From the NCBI RefSeq assembly GCF_000429145.1, contig NZ_AUBH01000001.1, positions 806,001 to 870,000 of the forward strand: a stretch of 64,000 nucleotides of DNA. Direction: 5' to 3'. Positions within the stretch are counted from its first letter, which is position 1, and every line of letters begins with the position of its first letter. The notes below the pieces were generated by a model. That model ran no database searches, had not been told where the DNA came from, and saw nothing but the letters and a program-made list of their open reading frames with translations. Position numbers and translations under genes: made by a program. The DNA is from Aestuariibacter salexigens DSM 15300. Lineage in GTDB: Bacteria; Pseudomonadota; Gammaproteobacteria; Enterobacterales; Alteromonadaceae. Positions 40,723 through 50,511 of the stretch are shown here, piece by piece.

Positions 40723-43700
40723 ATGATTTTTCACCGTATATGCGAACGAACGACATGTGCGTCCCAATTTGTCACACTTGTCACCTCAATTTTCATGACT
40801 GCGAGCATCGCTAGCGCAACTGAGTTACATAATTTTAAACCTGTAATGACAGAGACCCCTTTAGCAGAATCCACAGGCAATCCGTCACCGTTTAAGTCTT
40901 CATTAGAACGACGCACTTATATTATCGAATTTGAAGCAACACCAGTCGCATTATTCAAAGGCAATGAGCATTTCAGCGCCACTGCGCCTGATGCCTCAGT
41001 AGATAAAAAGCTGGCATTACAGGCTAACCATACAAAGCGTTACGTTGCATCTTTGGAAGCGCAGCATCGCCAGGTAATGGAATCTATCCAGCTCACGCTA
41101 GCGAGGCAAATTAAGCCGCAGATTGAGTATTATCACGCATTCAACGGTGTGGCGGTGAGGATTGATTCCAATGAAGCAGCCATCATCAAAACGTTATCCG
41201 GTGTAAAACGTATTGAAGAATCCATCGAATTCGATTTACTTACCGACCAAGGCCCTGCATGGATTGGTGCACCGAGTATATGGCAAGGCGACAATAGTTT
41301 TGGCGAAAGTATGGGAGAAGGCGCGGTTATTGCCATTCTCGACACAGGTATCAATAGCGACCATCCGTCCTTCGCCGATGTTGCTGATGATGGCTATAAT
41401 CACGAAAACCCTCTGGGCAGTGGTAATTATGTGCCTGGCAGCCACTGTGATGTTGTCGATCCTTCGTTTTGTAACGATAAGCTGATTGGTGCATGGAACT
41501 TAGTTAACTCAGTCGGCGATCCAACAAGCCCTGAAGATAGCGACGGACATGGTTCTCATACTGCATCAACTGCAGCAGGAAATGTTATTTATGCGGCAAG
41601 AGCGTCGGCAGCGACTGCTGAGTTTACAGCAGACATTTCAGGTGTTGCCCCGCGAGCCAATATTATTGCCTATGATGTGTGTATAAGTAGATGTCCATCC
41701 TATGCTTTACTTGCAGCCATTGAACAGGCTGTAATCGATGATGCAAATATTCCCGGTGGTATCCATGCGCTAAATTACTCTATTTCAGGAGGTTATTTTG
41801 CTTACGGTGATTTTATTGAAACAGCCTTTTTATCTGCAACCGCTGTAGGAATTTACGTCGCAGCATCCGCGGGAAACTCTGGACCGGGTCAGTACTCGAC
41901 CAATCATAATTCCCCTTGGGTCAGTACAACAGCAGCGATGACTCATAACCGTAGAATTGACAATCACCTAACCGACCTTAGCAGCGACAATGGTACATTA
42001 CCAGATATTACAGGAACGGGTTTTACTGATGGCGTCGGCCCCTTACCCATTGTTTATGCTGGCGATTATCCTACAGCAAATGGCAGTCAAAATGATGTAC
42101 AACCTGAGCAGTGTCTTGCCCCCTTCCCCCCTGGTCACTTCAGCGGCAAGATAGTGGTTTGCGACCGCGGCACCATTGCACGAGTAGATAAAGGTGCGAA
42201 CGTACTAGCTGGTGATGCTGAAGGTCTCGTTCTGGCCAATGAGGCAAGTAATGGAGACTCAACGTCCTTCGACGGACACTTCCTACCTGCTGTACATATT
42301 GGTTATAGCGATGGAGTCTCTCTTAAAGACTGGCTAAGTAATGTGACAACCCCAATGGCAAGCATCAGTGGTTATGAGGTCAGTCGCAAGCGCAGTAATG
42401 GTGATATCATGGCATCGTTTAGTTCCCGTGGACCAAACTGGTCGGCTGATATTGTTAAACCTGACATTGGTGGGCCTGGTGTCGGGATTCTTGCTGCTAT
42501 TAACAACCAGGATGGAGGAGCGGGCGAATTTGATTTTTACTCTGGGACATCGATGAGTAGCCCACATAATGCTGGTAGTGGTGCACTGTTATCTGTTTTG
42601 ACCGGCTGGACACCTTATCAAATAAAGTCTGCGCTGATGATGACTGCGCAGCACAATAAGATGTACAAAGAAGACGGCATCACACCAACCGACCCGTTTG
42701 ATGTCGGTGCCGGTCGAATACGCCTGGACCGCGCCTTGAAATCGGGACTCCTTTTGAATGAAACACCCGAAAACTTCGCTGCCGCAGATCCTGCACTTGG
42801 CGGAGCCCCTTCTTCTCTCAATATCGCTAGCATGCAGAACAGTTTTTGCTTTAGCTCTTGTAGTTGGGAGAGAACATTTACTAACTATCACTCAAAGTCA
42901 GCCACCTGGCGTATAAATGGTAAAGCATCGGGTTTGACACTAAATATATCTCCTAAGGAAATTACTCTGGCTCCGGGAGAGTCAGCCACAGTTACGGTAA
43001 CAGCTGAGGTGGCTAACGCGTCGCCAGGCTGGCATTTTGCAGAACTGAAACTGGAGCCAATGGCTGCTAATTTGGTTGATTTACGCCTCCCTGTGGCTGT
43101 TAAAAAAGTAGACACTACCAGTTTAGTGTTAACAAAACACGTAGACAAACCAGTAGCGAAAGAGGGTGAATCGCTAACCTATACCATAGAATTCTCTTAC
43201 CCGTGGCAAATTGGTGGGCCATTACATTTAGTGGATTATATGCCTGACGGGGTTGCAATAGACACGCAATCAATAAGCACGACCATTAAAAATGGTGTAG
43301 AGAATTCACCCATTTCTGTGACTGATTCGACCGTAGAATGGGAAGTAGAGCTTCTACCTCAGGACATGAACATAGCTCTCATTAATTCTGGAATCGGATA
43401 CTTGCCAATGAAGAATTTTGGCATACCACCAAGACCTAGTGAAATACCCACTTGTGACAATGGAGGTTGGCTGGTATGGCTTCCTAGGCCATTTAATTAT
43501 ATGGGGGATTACTACAGCAATATTATCTGGTCAGCTAATGGCACCGTCGAGATGGGCACTCAGAGTGGCTATGCTACTCCACCGACGCCTGAAGAATTAC
43601 CTAACCAATCAGCTATTAACAACCTTCTTGCGCCATTCTGGACTGATTTGAATTTATGTGAAAGTGGTAATCGCTATATTGCTGCTTCTAACGATGGCCG

Positions 43701-44091
43701 TCTATTAGTTCTAGAATTTGAAAATGTCGCAATCAAGAATTCTGGTGGTCAAACTGTCAGTTTCCAAGTGTGGTTCGATTATGCTTCGCACGACATTTGG
43801 TTTGCCTATGGAGATGTGTCGCACATACCTGGCGAGCTGGTTGTTGGGGTCGAAGATAAAACTGGTACGAAGGGCCATTCATATTATGCCTATGGAAATG
43901 GAGCAGCTCCTCAATCATGGCAAGATCTTGGTGTAATAAAAATTGCACCTGGGTCAGCAGAATTGACCTTTGATGCGACGATAACACGTTGCCGAAATAA
44001 ACATGACAACGTGAAGGTAAATGAAGCTGAGTTAAATTATAGCGGCTTTACTGAGAAAGCTTCTGCACGAACTGAGTGCACTAAACAATAA
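40723..44091 (+). CDS. Secreted subtilase (peptidase family S8) with PA and C-terminal adhesion-like domains
   Basis: A 1122-aa exported serine protease. The signal region is followed by an inhibitor I9-type prodomain (about residues 60-185; YIIEFEATPVAL, YYHAFNGVAV). The S8 catalytic domain has Asp207 (ILDTGINSDH), His276 (DGHGSHTAS) and Ser610 (GTSMSSPH), with oxyanion Asn in SAGNSGPG. A PA insert (about 440-540) interrupts it. The C-terminal 500 residues hold beta-sandwich domains, one of the DUF11 type (LTKHVDKPVAKEGESLTYTIEF), and a terminal region of unclear role. AAGGA precedes the ATG. The gene is visibly more A/T-rich than its neighbours and has no operon partner. Confidence 0.9.
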   Translation: MIFHRICERTTCASQFVTLVTSIFMTASIASATELHNFKPVMTETPLAESTGNPSPFKSSLERRTYIIEFEATPVALFKGNEHFSATAPDASVDKKLALQANHTKRYVASLEAQHRQVMESIQLTLARQIKPQIEYYHAFNGVAVRIDSNEAAIIKTLSGVKRIEESIEFDLLTDQGPAWIGAPSIWQGDNSFGESMGEGAVIAILDTGINSDHPSFADVADDGYNHENPLGSGNYVPGSHCDVVDPSFCNDKLIGAWNLVNSVGDPTSPEDSDGHGSHTASTAAGNVIYAARASAATAEFTADISGVAPRANIIAYDVCISRCPSYALLAAIEQAVIDDANIPGGIHALNYSISGGYFAYGDFIETAFLSATAVGIYVAASAGNSGPGQYSTNHNSPWVSTTAAMTHNRRIDNHLTDLSSDNGTLPDITGTGFTDGVGPLPIVYAGDYPTANGSQNDVQPEQCLAPFPPGHFSGKIVVCDRGTIARVDKGANVLAGDAEGLVLANEASNGDSTSFDGHFLPAVHIGYSDGVSLKDWLSNVTTPMASISGYEVSRKRSNGDIMASFSSRGPNWSADIVKPDIGGPGVGILAAINNQDGGAGEFDFYSGTSMSSPHNAGSGALLSVLTGWTPYQIKSALMMTAQHNKMYKEDGITPTDPFDVGAGRIRLDRALKSGLLLNETPENFAAADPALGGAPSSLNIASMQNSFCFSSCSWERTFTNYHSKSATWRINGKASGLTLNISPKEITLAPGESATVTVTAEVANASPGWHFAELKLEPMAANLVDLRLPVAVKKVDTTSLVLTKHVDKPVAKEGESLTYTIEFSYPWQIGGPLHLVDYMPDGVAIDTQSISTTIKNGVENSPISVTDSTVEWEVELLPQDMNIALINSGIGYLPMKNFGIPPRPSEIPTCDNGGWLVWLPRPFNYMGDYYSNIIWSANGTVEMGTQSGYATPPTPEELPNQSAINNLLAPFWTDLNLCESGNRYIAASNDGRLLVLEFENVAIKNSGGQTVSFQVWFDYASHDIWFAYGDVSHIPGELVVGVEDKTGTKGHSYYAYGNGAAPQSWQDLGVIKIAPGSAELTFDATITRCRNKHDNVKVNEAELNYSGFTEKASARTECTKQ

Positions 44092-44167
44092 GTGCCGCTG
44101 ACACCCTATTGGCAAAATAAGGTGACGGCATCTTTCTAGGTAACGTTGTTAGTCGCTAATTACTACT

Positions 44168-44202
44168 AAAAAAGGCCCTGCTCTACAAGCAAGGCCTTTT
44201 TT
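44168..44202. terminator. Bidirectional terminator beside tRNA-Leu
   Basis: A stem GGCC-TGCT / AGCA-GGCC flanked by A6 and T6 tracts, between the end of the subtilase gene and the 3' end of the convergent tRNA-Leu gene. It can terminate the tpiA-secG-tRNA transcript. Confidence 0.8.
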
Positions 44203-44205
44203 ATT

Positions 44206-44291
44206 TGGTGCGGAAAGCGGGACTTGAACCCGCACGAGCATAGCTCACTACCCCCTCAAGATAGCGTGTCTACCAATTCCACCACTTCCGC
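44206..44291 (-). tRNA. leuU: tRNA-Leu (anticodon GAG)
   Basis: An 86-nt class II tRNA with genomically encoded CCA. The acceptor stem is GCGGAAG paired with the 3' TTTCCGC and discriminator A. The anticodon arm CTATC-TTGAGGG-GGTAG displays GAG (reads CUC and CUU). The D arm (GGTGGAATTGGTAGAC), a long variable arm and the T arm GGGTTCAAGTCCC are intact. It closely resembles E. coli leuU. It lies 18 bp after secG, as in other gammaproteobacteria, and is probably processed from the same transcript. Confidence 0.96.
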
Positions 44292-44309
44292 GTATTTTTA
44301 TCTGTTCCT

Positions 44310-44672
44310 TTAGTTCGGAACATCAGTGTCTGGTTTGTCTTCAGTCGCAGGCACATCAGGATCCGCTGGTACGACTGCTGGAGACTGCTGTGACTGTGCT
44401 GGTGCGCCGAGGTTTTCCCACTGGTCAGGCGCTTTTTCTTTATCAGCGGCCAAATTACCTAGAATCAGGCTGATTAAGAAGAACAGCGTCGCCAATATAG
44501 CCGTTGTTCTGGTCATAAAATTACCAGAGCCAGTTGAACCAAACACGGTGTTCGCACCGCCGCCACCAAAAGATGCACCCATATCTGCGCCTTTGCCCTG
44601 CTGGATCAACACAAAGCCAATCAGCAACAGTGCAACAATCAGATAAGCAACAATCAGCACTTCGTATAACAT
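44310..44672 (-). CDS. secG: Preprotein translocase subunit SecG
   Basis: A 120-aa auxiliary subunit of the SecYEG translocon, with two membrane helices. The N-terminal LIVAYLIVALLLIGFVLIQ, the Gly-rich GKGADMGASFGGGGANTVFGSTGSGNFMTRTTA and the second helix match the family. The C-terminal tail is Pro/Ala/Asp-rich. It lies 12 bp after tpiA and just ahead of tRNA-Leu. Confidence 0.96.
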   Translation of the reverse strand: MLYEVLIVAYLIVALLLIGFVLIQQGKGADMGASFGGGGANTVFGSTGSGNFMTRTTAILATLFFLISLILGNLAADKEKAPDQWENLGAPAQSQQSPAVVPADPDVPATEDKPDTDVPN

Positions 44673-44684
44673 GTTTTGCCTCGA

Positions 44685-45425
44685 TTAATTTGCCGCTTGG
44701 CAAATTTTTATAAATTCCTGCGGATCTAAACTTGCTCCGCCAATAAGCCCGCCATCTACGTCTGGCTGACTAAACAATTCTTTCGCATTGGCGGCTTTAA
44801 CGCTGCCGCCGTAAATAATTCTGATGCTTTCAGCAATCTCCGCATTTTGCCGAGCCAGATGGCCGCGAATAAACGCGTGTACGTCCTGAGCTTGCTGCGG
44901 ACTGGCAGTCTTGCCTGTTCCAATTGCCCAGATAGGCTCGTACGCCACAACGATTTTAGCAAACTGCTCGATACCAGTAAGCCTAATAACCGCATCAAGC
45001 TGTTCAGCGATAAACTCGTACAACTTGCCGCTCTCGCGGGTTTGCAAAGACTCTCCAACACATAGGATGGGCGTTAAACCCAACTGTAATGCTTTGTGCA
45101 CTTTGTGTGCGACAATGTCATTACTTTCGTGATTATCTGCCCGGCGTTCCGAATGACCGATAATCGCATAACGGACACCTAGCTCTGCAACCATCTGCGC
45201 TGACACTTCTCCGGTGTGAGCACCATTATCGAGCGCGCTGACGTTTTGCACACCAACGTTCGCAAGATCAGTAAAACCGGCGATGAAAGGATACGGTGGG
45301 CATACCACGCAATCGCATTCTGCTATGCCTGCTGCATCCAATGCCTTTTGCACGTCAGATACCAGCTGCTTAGAGCCATTCATCTTCCAGTTGCCTGCCA
45401 CAAACGGGCGCCTTGTCGTTTGCAC
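44685..45425 (-). CDS. tpiA: Triosephosphate isomerase
   Basis: Interconverts glyceraldehyde-3-phosphate and dihydroxyacetone phosphate. The 246-aa TIM barrel has the substrate-binding Asn-Lys pair in GNWKMNG, the catalytic His in IIGHSERR, the catalytic Glu in AYEPIWAIGTGK and the phosphate loop YGGSVKAAN with GGLIGGASL. It lies between glmM (about 100 bp upstream, with no clear terminator) and secG, an arrangement seen in Alteromonadales. Confidence 0.97.
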   Translation of the reverse strand: MQTTRRPFVAGNWKMNGSKQLVSDVQKALDAAGIAECDCVVCPPYPFIAGFTDLANVGVQNVSALDNGAHTGEVSAQMVAELGVRYAIIGHSERRADNHESNDIVAHKVHKALQLGLTPILCVGESLQTRESGKLYEFIAEQLDAVIRLTGIEQFAKIVVAYEPIWAIGTGKTASPQQAQDVHAFIRGHLARQNAEIAESIRIIYGGSVKAANAKELFSQPDVDGGLIGGASLDPQEFIKICQAAN

Positions 45426-45524
45426 GGTTGTACGTCCTTAGCCCGGCCAAAAAGCGGGCGAGATATTAACTAACCCACTACTAATATACAAGTGGGGCCC
45501 GAAGATTTTTACCACTGTCATGCA

Positions 45525-46868
45525 CTAACCGGTGATTTTACGCACAGCATCAGCAATATGTTCGGCCCAGCTCTTCGAATGGTCATGCTCAAACGCCTCA
45601 ACCATTACCCGAATGACAGGCTCTGTACCACTCTTTCTAAGTAAAACTCTGCCCTCTTGGCCCAACGCGTGTTCTGCTTCTTTTACCGCATCAATTACCA
45701 TCTGATGAGTGACAGGATCTTCGCCTTCACTGAATCGCACATTGATCAGTGTTTGCGGATATTTATCCATGCCTTTACACAGGTCGTGCAGGCTTCTTCC
45801 TGTGCGCAGCATTGATGTAATGACTTGCAGGCCGGCGATAATACCATCCCCGGTTGAGGCGGTAGTCAAATTCAACACGTGCCCCGAGTTTTCTCCGCCG
45901 ATATGCCAGCCTTTTTGCTGCAATAGTTCCATTACATACCGATCACCCACTTTACTTCTCGCAAATGGAATACCCAGCTCTGTCAACGCGACTTCAAGCC
46001 CCAAATTACTCATTAAGGTACCGACCACGCCCGCACCATGCAAACGACCCGAGCGCAGCGCATCCCGTGCGATTATGTAAATAATCTGGTCACCATCGAT
46101 GACGTTGCCTTTGTGATCGACCATCATAATGCGATCGCCATCGCCATCGAGTGCAAAGCCCAAGTCAGCATTGTTCTCAAATACCGCGTCCACGGTCGCT
46201 TTCATTGATGTCGCACCAACTTGATGATTGATGTTCAAACCATTAGGGGTGGTGCCAATCTGAATCACCTCAGCACCCAATTCACTGAGTACGTTTGGTG
46301 CAATGTGGTAAGTTGCACCGTGAGCACAGTCGACCACTATCTTAATACCGGTCAGAGAAAGCTCTGAGGGGAACGTACCTTTACAAAACTCAATGTAGCG
46401 TCCGGCGGCATCCTCAATACGGGTCGCCTTACCAAGTTTATCTGACGCCACACAGGTCATGGGCTTGTCCATCATCGCTTCGATGGCAAGTTCAATATCA
46501 TCATCCAATTTAAAGCCGTCAGATGAGAAGAATTTGATACCGTTGTCATAATACGGATTATGCGAGGCACTGATAACAATCCCTGCTTCAGACCGGAATG
46601 TCTTGGTGAGATAGGCTATTGCGGGTGTTGGCATAGGGCCAAGCAGACCAATATTCAGACCCGCAGCAGAGAGACCCGCCTCCAGCGCTGACTCAAGCAT
46701 ATAACCTGATATACGGGTGTCTTTACCAATCAGCACTTTATTTGTACCCTGCCCGGCCAATACCTTGCCAGCCGCCCATCCCAGTTTAGTTACAAACTCA
46801 GGGTTAATTGCGCTTTCCCCGACTTTGCCGCGGATCCCATCTGTTCCAAAATACTTGCGTTCTGCCAT
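45525..46868 (-). CDS. glmM: Phosphoglucosamine mutase
   Basis: Converts glucosamine-6-phosphate to glucosamine-1-phosphate for UDP-GlcNAc synthesis. The 447-aa sequence has [11 protein letters not shown] at the N-terminus, the catalytic phosphoserine in [15 protein letters not shown], the Mg2+ site [16 protein letters not shown] and the C-terminal [12 protein letters not shown]. It lies 24 bp after folP; ftsH-folP-glmM is a conserved order. Confidence 0.97.
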   Translation of the reverse strand: MAERKYFGTDGIRGKVGESAINPEFVTKLGWAAGKVLAGQGTNKVLIGKDTRISGYMLESALEAGLSAAGLNIGLLGPMPTPAIAYLTKTFRSEAGIVISASHNPYYDNGIKFFSSDGFKLDDDIELAIEAMMDKPMTCVASDKLGKATRIEDAAGRYIEFCKGTFPSELSLTGIKIVVDCAHGATYHIAPNVLSELGAEVIQIGTTPNGLNINHQVGATSMKATVDAVFENNADLGFALDGDGDRIMMVDHKGNVIDGDQIIYIIARDALRSGRLHGAGVVGTLMSNLGLEVALTELGIPFARSKVGDRYVMELLQQKGWHIGGENSGHVLNLTTASTGDGIIAGLQVITSMLRTGRSLHDLCKGMDKYPQTLINVRFSEGEDPVTHQMVIDAVKEAEHALGQEGRVLLRKSGTEPVIRVMVEAFEHDHSKSWAEHIADAVRKITG

Positions 46869-46892
46869 GAATCTTACCTGGTTATGATGTCA

Positions 46893-47714
46893 TTATAGTG
46901 AAGACAACATGTTAATTATTTTGACCGCATCAACCGTTTCTTTTACGTCGTGTACGCGGATGATTTGTGCGCCTTTTTGCGCGGCAACCGTCGCCACCGC
47001 AATGCTTCCCGCTAACCTTTCATCAGTCTCTCTTTCAAGCAACTGCCCCAACATGGATTTACGTGACATGCCCGCGAGTACCGGCACATTTAACGCGTGA
47101 AAGCGCTCAAGAGCATTTAATAATGTGTAATTATGCACGAGGGTCTTACCAAATCCAAAACCAGGGTCAATGATTATCTGTTGCTGTGATATACCGGCAG
47201 CGATGCACTGCTCGATGCGCTGCTGCAGAAATGCGAATACGTCTTCGACCACGTTATTATAGTGAGGATTCGATTGCATAGTGCGCGGCTGACCTTGCAT
47301 GTGCATAAGACATACAGGAACGTTTAACTGCGCGGCAACCTCAAGCGCCTGAGGCTCCTGTAGTGCCCTGACGTCGTTGATGAGCCCAGCGCCGGCATTG
47401 ACGGCTTCGCGCATTACACCGGCTTTACTGGTATCTACTGACACCACCACATCGAATCGTCGACTGATGGCTTCAATCACAGGCACTACACGGTCCAACT
47501 CGTGCTCGAGCGAGACTGCCTGCGCACCTGGCCGGGTCGACTCGCCCCCGACATCGATAATATCTGCCCCCTCCGCAATCATTTTTTCTGCCTGCTCAAG
47601 CGCGAGGTCGAGCGCAGCAAAGCGGCCACCATCAGAGAACGAGTCTGGCGTCACATTCAGGATCCCCATGATGCGGGGTGACGAAAGGTCAAGGGTGTGT
47701 TGTGCAAACTGCAT
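46893..47714 (-). CDS. folP: Dihydropteroate synthase
   Basis: Condenses 6-hydroxymethyl-dihydropterin pyrophosphate with p-aminobenzoate in folate synthesis; the target of sulfonamides. The 273-aa TIM barrel shows GILNVTPDSFSDGGRF (loop 1), DVGGESTRPGA (loop 2), SVDTSKAGVM, INDVRAL, DPGFGFGKT and the C-terminal RVHDVKETV. It is preceded by an intrinsic terminator after ftsH, so a part of folP expression may depend on readthrough or a local promoter. Confidence 0.96.
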   Translation of the reverse strand: MQFAQHTLDLSSPRIMGILNVTPDSFSDGGRFAALDLALEQAEKMIAEGADIIDVGGESTRPGAQAVSLEHELDRVVPVIEAISRRFDVVVSVDTSKAGVMREAVNAGAGLINDVRALQEPQALEVAAQLNVPVCLMHMQGQPRTMQSNPHYNNVVEDVFAFLQQRIEQCIAAGISQQQIIIDPGFGFGKTLVHNYTLLNALERFHALNVPVLAGMSRKSMLGQLLERETDERLAGSIAVATVAAQKGAQIIRVHDVKETVDAVKIINMLSSL

Positions 47715-47727
47715 ATCGCGGCCTGAA

Positions 47728-47753
47728 TAAAAACGCCTCCCAGTAGGAGGCGT
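47728..47753 (-). terminator. Intrinsic terminator between ftsH and folP
   Basis: On the minus strand an 8-bp stem (ACGCCTCC / GGAGGCGT) with a five-base loop is followed by TTTTTATT, about 20 bp after the ftsH stop. It probably reduces readthrough into folP-glmM. Confidence 0.75.
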
Positions 47754-47772
47754 ACTTTTAATTGCTTATGAA

Positions 47773-49713
47773 TTAGCTTGGCAGGTCACCTGGCTTGCCT
47801 ACATTGCCAGACTCACCAGATTTCTCCTGGTCATCTTCAGCAACGGGTGCTCCGCCGGTGGGTTTATCACTGTCATTACTATTATTATTCTGTTCCCAAT
47901 CCGCTGGAGGACGCACTTCACGGCGCTCCATTAGATCGTCAATCTGTTTGGCATCAATGGTTTCGTACTTCATCAGTGCGTCTTTCATTGAATGCAGAAT
48001 GTCGATGTTGTCACGCAGAATTTTCTCCGCGCGCTCGTAGTTACGATCGATTAATGACTTGATTTCCGCATCTATCGCACGAGCAGTGTCGTCCGACATG
48101 TGCTTGGCTTGCGACATGCTGCGTCCAAGAAATACTTCACCTTCTTCTTCAGCGTAAAGCATGGGGCCCATTTTGCTAGACAGTCCCCATTGCGTCACCA
48201 TCTTGCGGGCAATATCCGTCGCACGTTCAATATCATTAGACGCACCTGTCGTGACTTTGTCAGAACCATATATGATATCTTCCGCAATACGCCCACCAAA
48301 CAGACTGGAGATCATGCTCTCCAGGTGCTGCTTGCTGTGGCTCACACGGTCCTGCTCAGGCAGGTACATGGTGACACCCAGGGCACGCCCGCGAGGAATA
48401 ATTGATACTTTGTAGACTGGATCATGCTCTGGCACCAGTCGTCCGACAATGGCGTGACCGGCCTCGTGATACGCCGTCATGGTCTTCTCTTCTTCGGACA
48501 TGACCATCGATTTACGCTCAGAGCCCATCATGATCTTGTCTTTGGCCTTGTCGAATTCCTCCATCGCCACCAGACGCTTGTTGGCGCGAGCAGCAAACAA
48601 GGCAGCCTCGTTGACCAGGTTAGCAAGGTCGGCACCTGAGAAGCCTGGCGTACCGCGTGCGATGACTGCTGGCTCAACATTGTCAGCAATCGGCACTTTA
48701 CGCATGTGAACTTTGAGAATTTGTTCACGGCCACGAATATCTGGCAAGCCAACCACGACCTGACGGTCGAAGCGACCTGGCCGCAATAATGCCGGGTCCA
48801 ATACGTCCGGACGGTTAGTCGCCGCAATGACGATGATGCCTTCATGGCCTTCAAAGCCATCCATTTCCACCAACATCTGGTTGAGCGTTTGTTCACGTTC
48901 ATCGTGACCGCCGCCCAGGCCTGCGCCACGCTGGCGACCTACTGCATCGATTTCGTCGATAAAAATAATACAAGGTGCAGACTTTTTGGCTTGTTCGAAC
49001 ATATCGCGTACGCGTGACGCACCGACACCGACAAACATTTCCACAAAGTCAGAGCCTGAGATGGTGAAAAACGGCACCTTGGCTTCACCAGCAATGGCTT
49101 TGGCCAACAATGTTTTACCTGTGCCTGGAGGCCCCACCATCAATACGCCTTTAGGTATCTTGCCGCCAAGCTTCTGGAACTTGGATGGGTCACGCAGGAA
49201 GTCAACCAACTCACTGACTTCTTCTTTGGCTTCATCACAACCGGCAACATCGGCAAATGTGGTTTTGATTTGGTCTTCGCTAAGCAGTCTGGCTTTACTC
49301 TTGCCGAATGACATCGCGCCGCGTCCGCCGCCGCCCTGCATCTGACGCATGAAAAAGATCCATACGCCGATTAACAGCAACATGGGGAACCAGGAAATAA
49401 AGATGTTGGCGAGCAAGGACGGTTGCTCTGGTGGTTCACCGATAATGCGTACATCATTTTTCAGCAGGTCAGAGACAAGCTTGTCGTCGAAATAAGGAAT
49501 GTACGTGGTGAATGATTCTCCAGTACGCTTCGTACCTTTGATTTCCCGAGTTTCGTTATCAATACGAACCTCGCGGATCATGCCCTGATTTGCTTCATTC
49601 AGAAACGTTGTGTAATCAGTTTGGGCCCGACTGGATTCTCCAGGCGTAAAACTCTGAAACACTGACATTAGCACAACGGCAATGACCAACCAGAGAATCA
49701 AATTTTTTGCCAT
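47773..49713 (-). CDS. ftsH: ATP-dependent zinc metalloprotease FtsH
   Basis: A membrane-anchored AAA+ protease that degrades LpxC, sigma-32 and damaged membrane proteins in relatives. The 646-aa product has two N-terminal helices flanking a periplasmic domain. The ATPase has Walker [15 protein letters not shown], Walker [13 protein letters not shown] and SRH region [19 protein letters not shown]. The zinc site is [11 protein letters not shown]. The start is ambiguous: the ATG at 49713 matches E. coli FtsH (MAKNLILW). An in-frame TTG at 49722 has a better spaced GAGG and would add three residues. It heads the operon without rlmE. Confidence 0.97.
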   Translation of the reverse strand: MAKNLILWLVIAVVLMSVFQSFTPGESSRAQTDYTTFLNEANQGMIREVRIDNETREIKGTKRTGESFTTYIPYFDDKLVSDLLKNDVRIIGEPPEQPSLLANIFISWFPMLLLIGVWIFFMRQMQGGGGRGAMSFGKSKARLLSEDQIKTTFADVAGCDEAKEEVSELVDFLRDPSKFQKLGGKIPKGVLMVGPPGTGKTLLAKAIAGEAKVPFFTISGSDFVEMFVGVGASRVRDMFEQAKKSAPCIIFIDEIDAVGRQRGAGLGGGHDEREQTLNQMLVEMDGFEGHEGIIVIAATNRPDVLDPALLRPGRFDRQVVVGLPDIRGREQILKVHMRKVPIADNVEPAVIARGTPGFSGADLANLVNEAALFAARANKRLVAMEEFDKAKDKIMMGSERKSMVMSEEEKTMTAYHEAGHAIVGRLVPEHDPVYKVSIIPRGRALGVTMYLPEQDRVSHSKQHLESMISSLFGGRIAEDIIYGSDKVTTGASNDIERATDIARKMVTQWGLSSKMGPMLYAEEEGEVFLGRSMSQAKHMSDDTARAIDAEIKSLIDRNYERAEKILRDNIDILHSMKDALMKYETIDAKQIDDLMERREVRPPADWEQNNNSNDSDKPTGGAPVAEDDQEKSGESGNVGKPGDLPS

Positions 49714-49722
49714 ATCGCTCAA

Positions 49723-50055
49723 GTGAGTAACCTCTGTTAACTATCAAACTTACGTCTGCACCGCGCCTCGATGCATCCTGACAGACTACTACAGTTCGCA
49801 GCCCGTCGCTACCAGATATCATGTGTCTACGGTCTTACCAGCAATTACGTTCAACCGCACCGAACAACAATTCCGCTGGATGAAATAATGGTCAGTGCAG
49901 TAGTTATTTCATTGCTCATTGCACTACCAATCATTACTGTTTGGATATGAATTTTCGTCTAACTCGCGAGACATACATATCAATAACAGCAAGATGGCGC
50001 TAGAATATCCTATTTCAACCACATCCAATTGATAAATTTGTAAGCAAACCTGTTA
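49723..50055. other. Divergent ftsH/yhbY intergenic region lacking rlmE
   Basis: About 330 bp with no recognisable intact gene. It holds the promoters of ftsH and yhbY. In relatives this is the place of rlmE (23S rRNA 2'-O-methyltransferase). A short stretch upstream of ftsH resembles the C-terminal end of RlmE and is discussed as a finding. No other conserved element was recognised. Confidence 0.6.
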
Positions 50056-50352
50056 ATGAAACTCACAAATAAGCAAAAGCAGTACCTCAAGGGCCTGGCC
50101 CATTCTTTAAAACCTGTCGTTCAACTTGGCGCTAACGGCCTGACCGAAGGTGTGCTGGCAGAAATTGACAACGCCCTTGGATATCACGAACTGATCAAAG
50201 TAAAAGTGCCCACTGATGATCGTGAAGAAAAGTCCCTGATCATGGACGCCATTGTCAGAGAGACCGAGGCGGAAAAGTTACAGGTTATCGGACATATGCT
50301 GGTGATTTATCGGCAAAGTGAGGAAAAAAAGATTGCCATTCCCAAGGCATAA
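50056..50352 (+). CDS. yhbY: Ribosome assembly RNA-binding protein YhbY (CRM domain)
   Basis: A 98-aa CRM-domain protein that binds pre-50S ribosomal particles in E. coli. Typical features are LTNKQKQYLKGLAHSLKPVVQLGANGLTEGVL, the GANG loop and KVKVPTDDREEK. It is divergent from the ftsH operon, the usual arrangement apart from the missing rlmE. Confidence 0.95.
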   Translation: MKLTNKQKQYLKGLAHSLKPVVQLGANGLTEGVLAEIDNALGYHELIKVKVPTDDREEKSLIMDAIVRETEAEKLQVIGHMLVIYRQSEEKKIAIPKA

Positions 50353-50511
50353 TGTGGATTAAAGCGTCAGCTGAGGTGATTTTTTATTGCCTCATGGTGA
50401 GAAACTCGTGCTCTTCTATTGCCGCATCTGCATCGCTGGATTACAGTTAGAGTAATCACCTGTCAAATGCGCAGCGGTATAGCGCAATAATAAAGTACGA
50501 AGGAAAAACGT

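Noticed and set aside
44092-44310. Genomic island boundary at tRNA-Leu
   Set aside because: The tRNA is intact, but no integrase gene or repeat of its 3' end was found, so an att site cannot be claimed.
45426-45524. Hairpins between glmM and tpiA as a terminator
   Set aside because: Stems are only about 5 bp (GCCCG/CGGGC and CCCAC/GTGGG), and the nearest T tract lies inside a loop.
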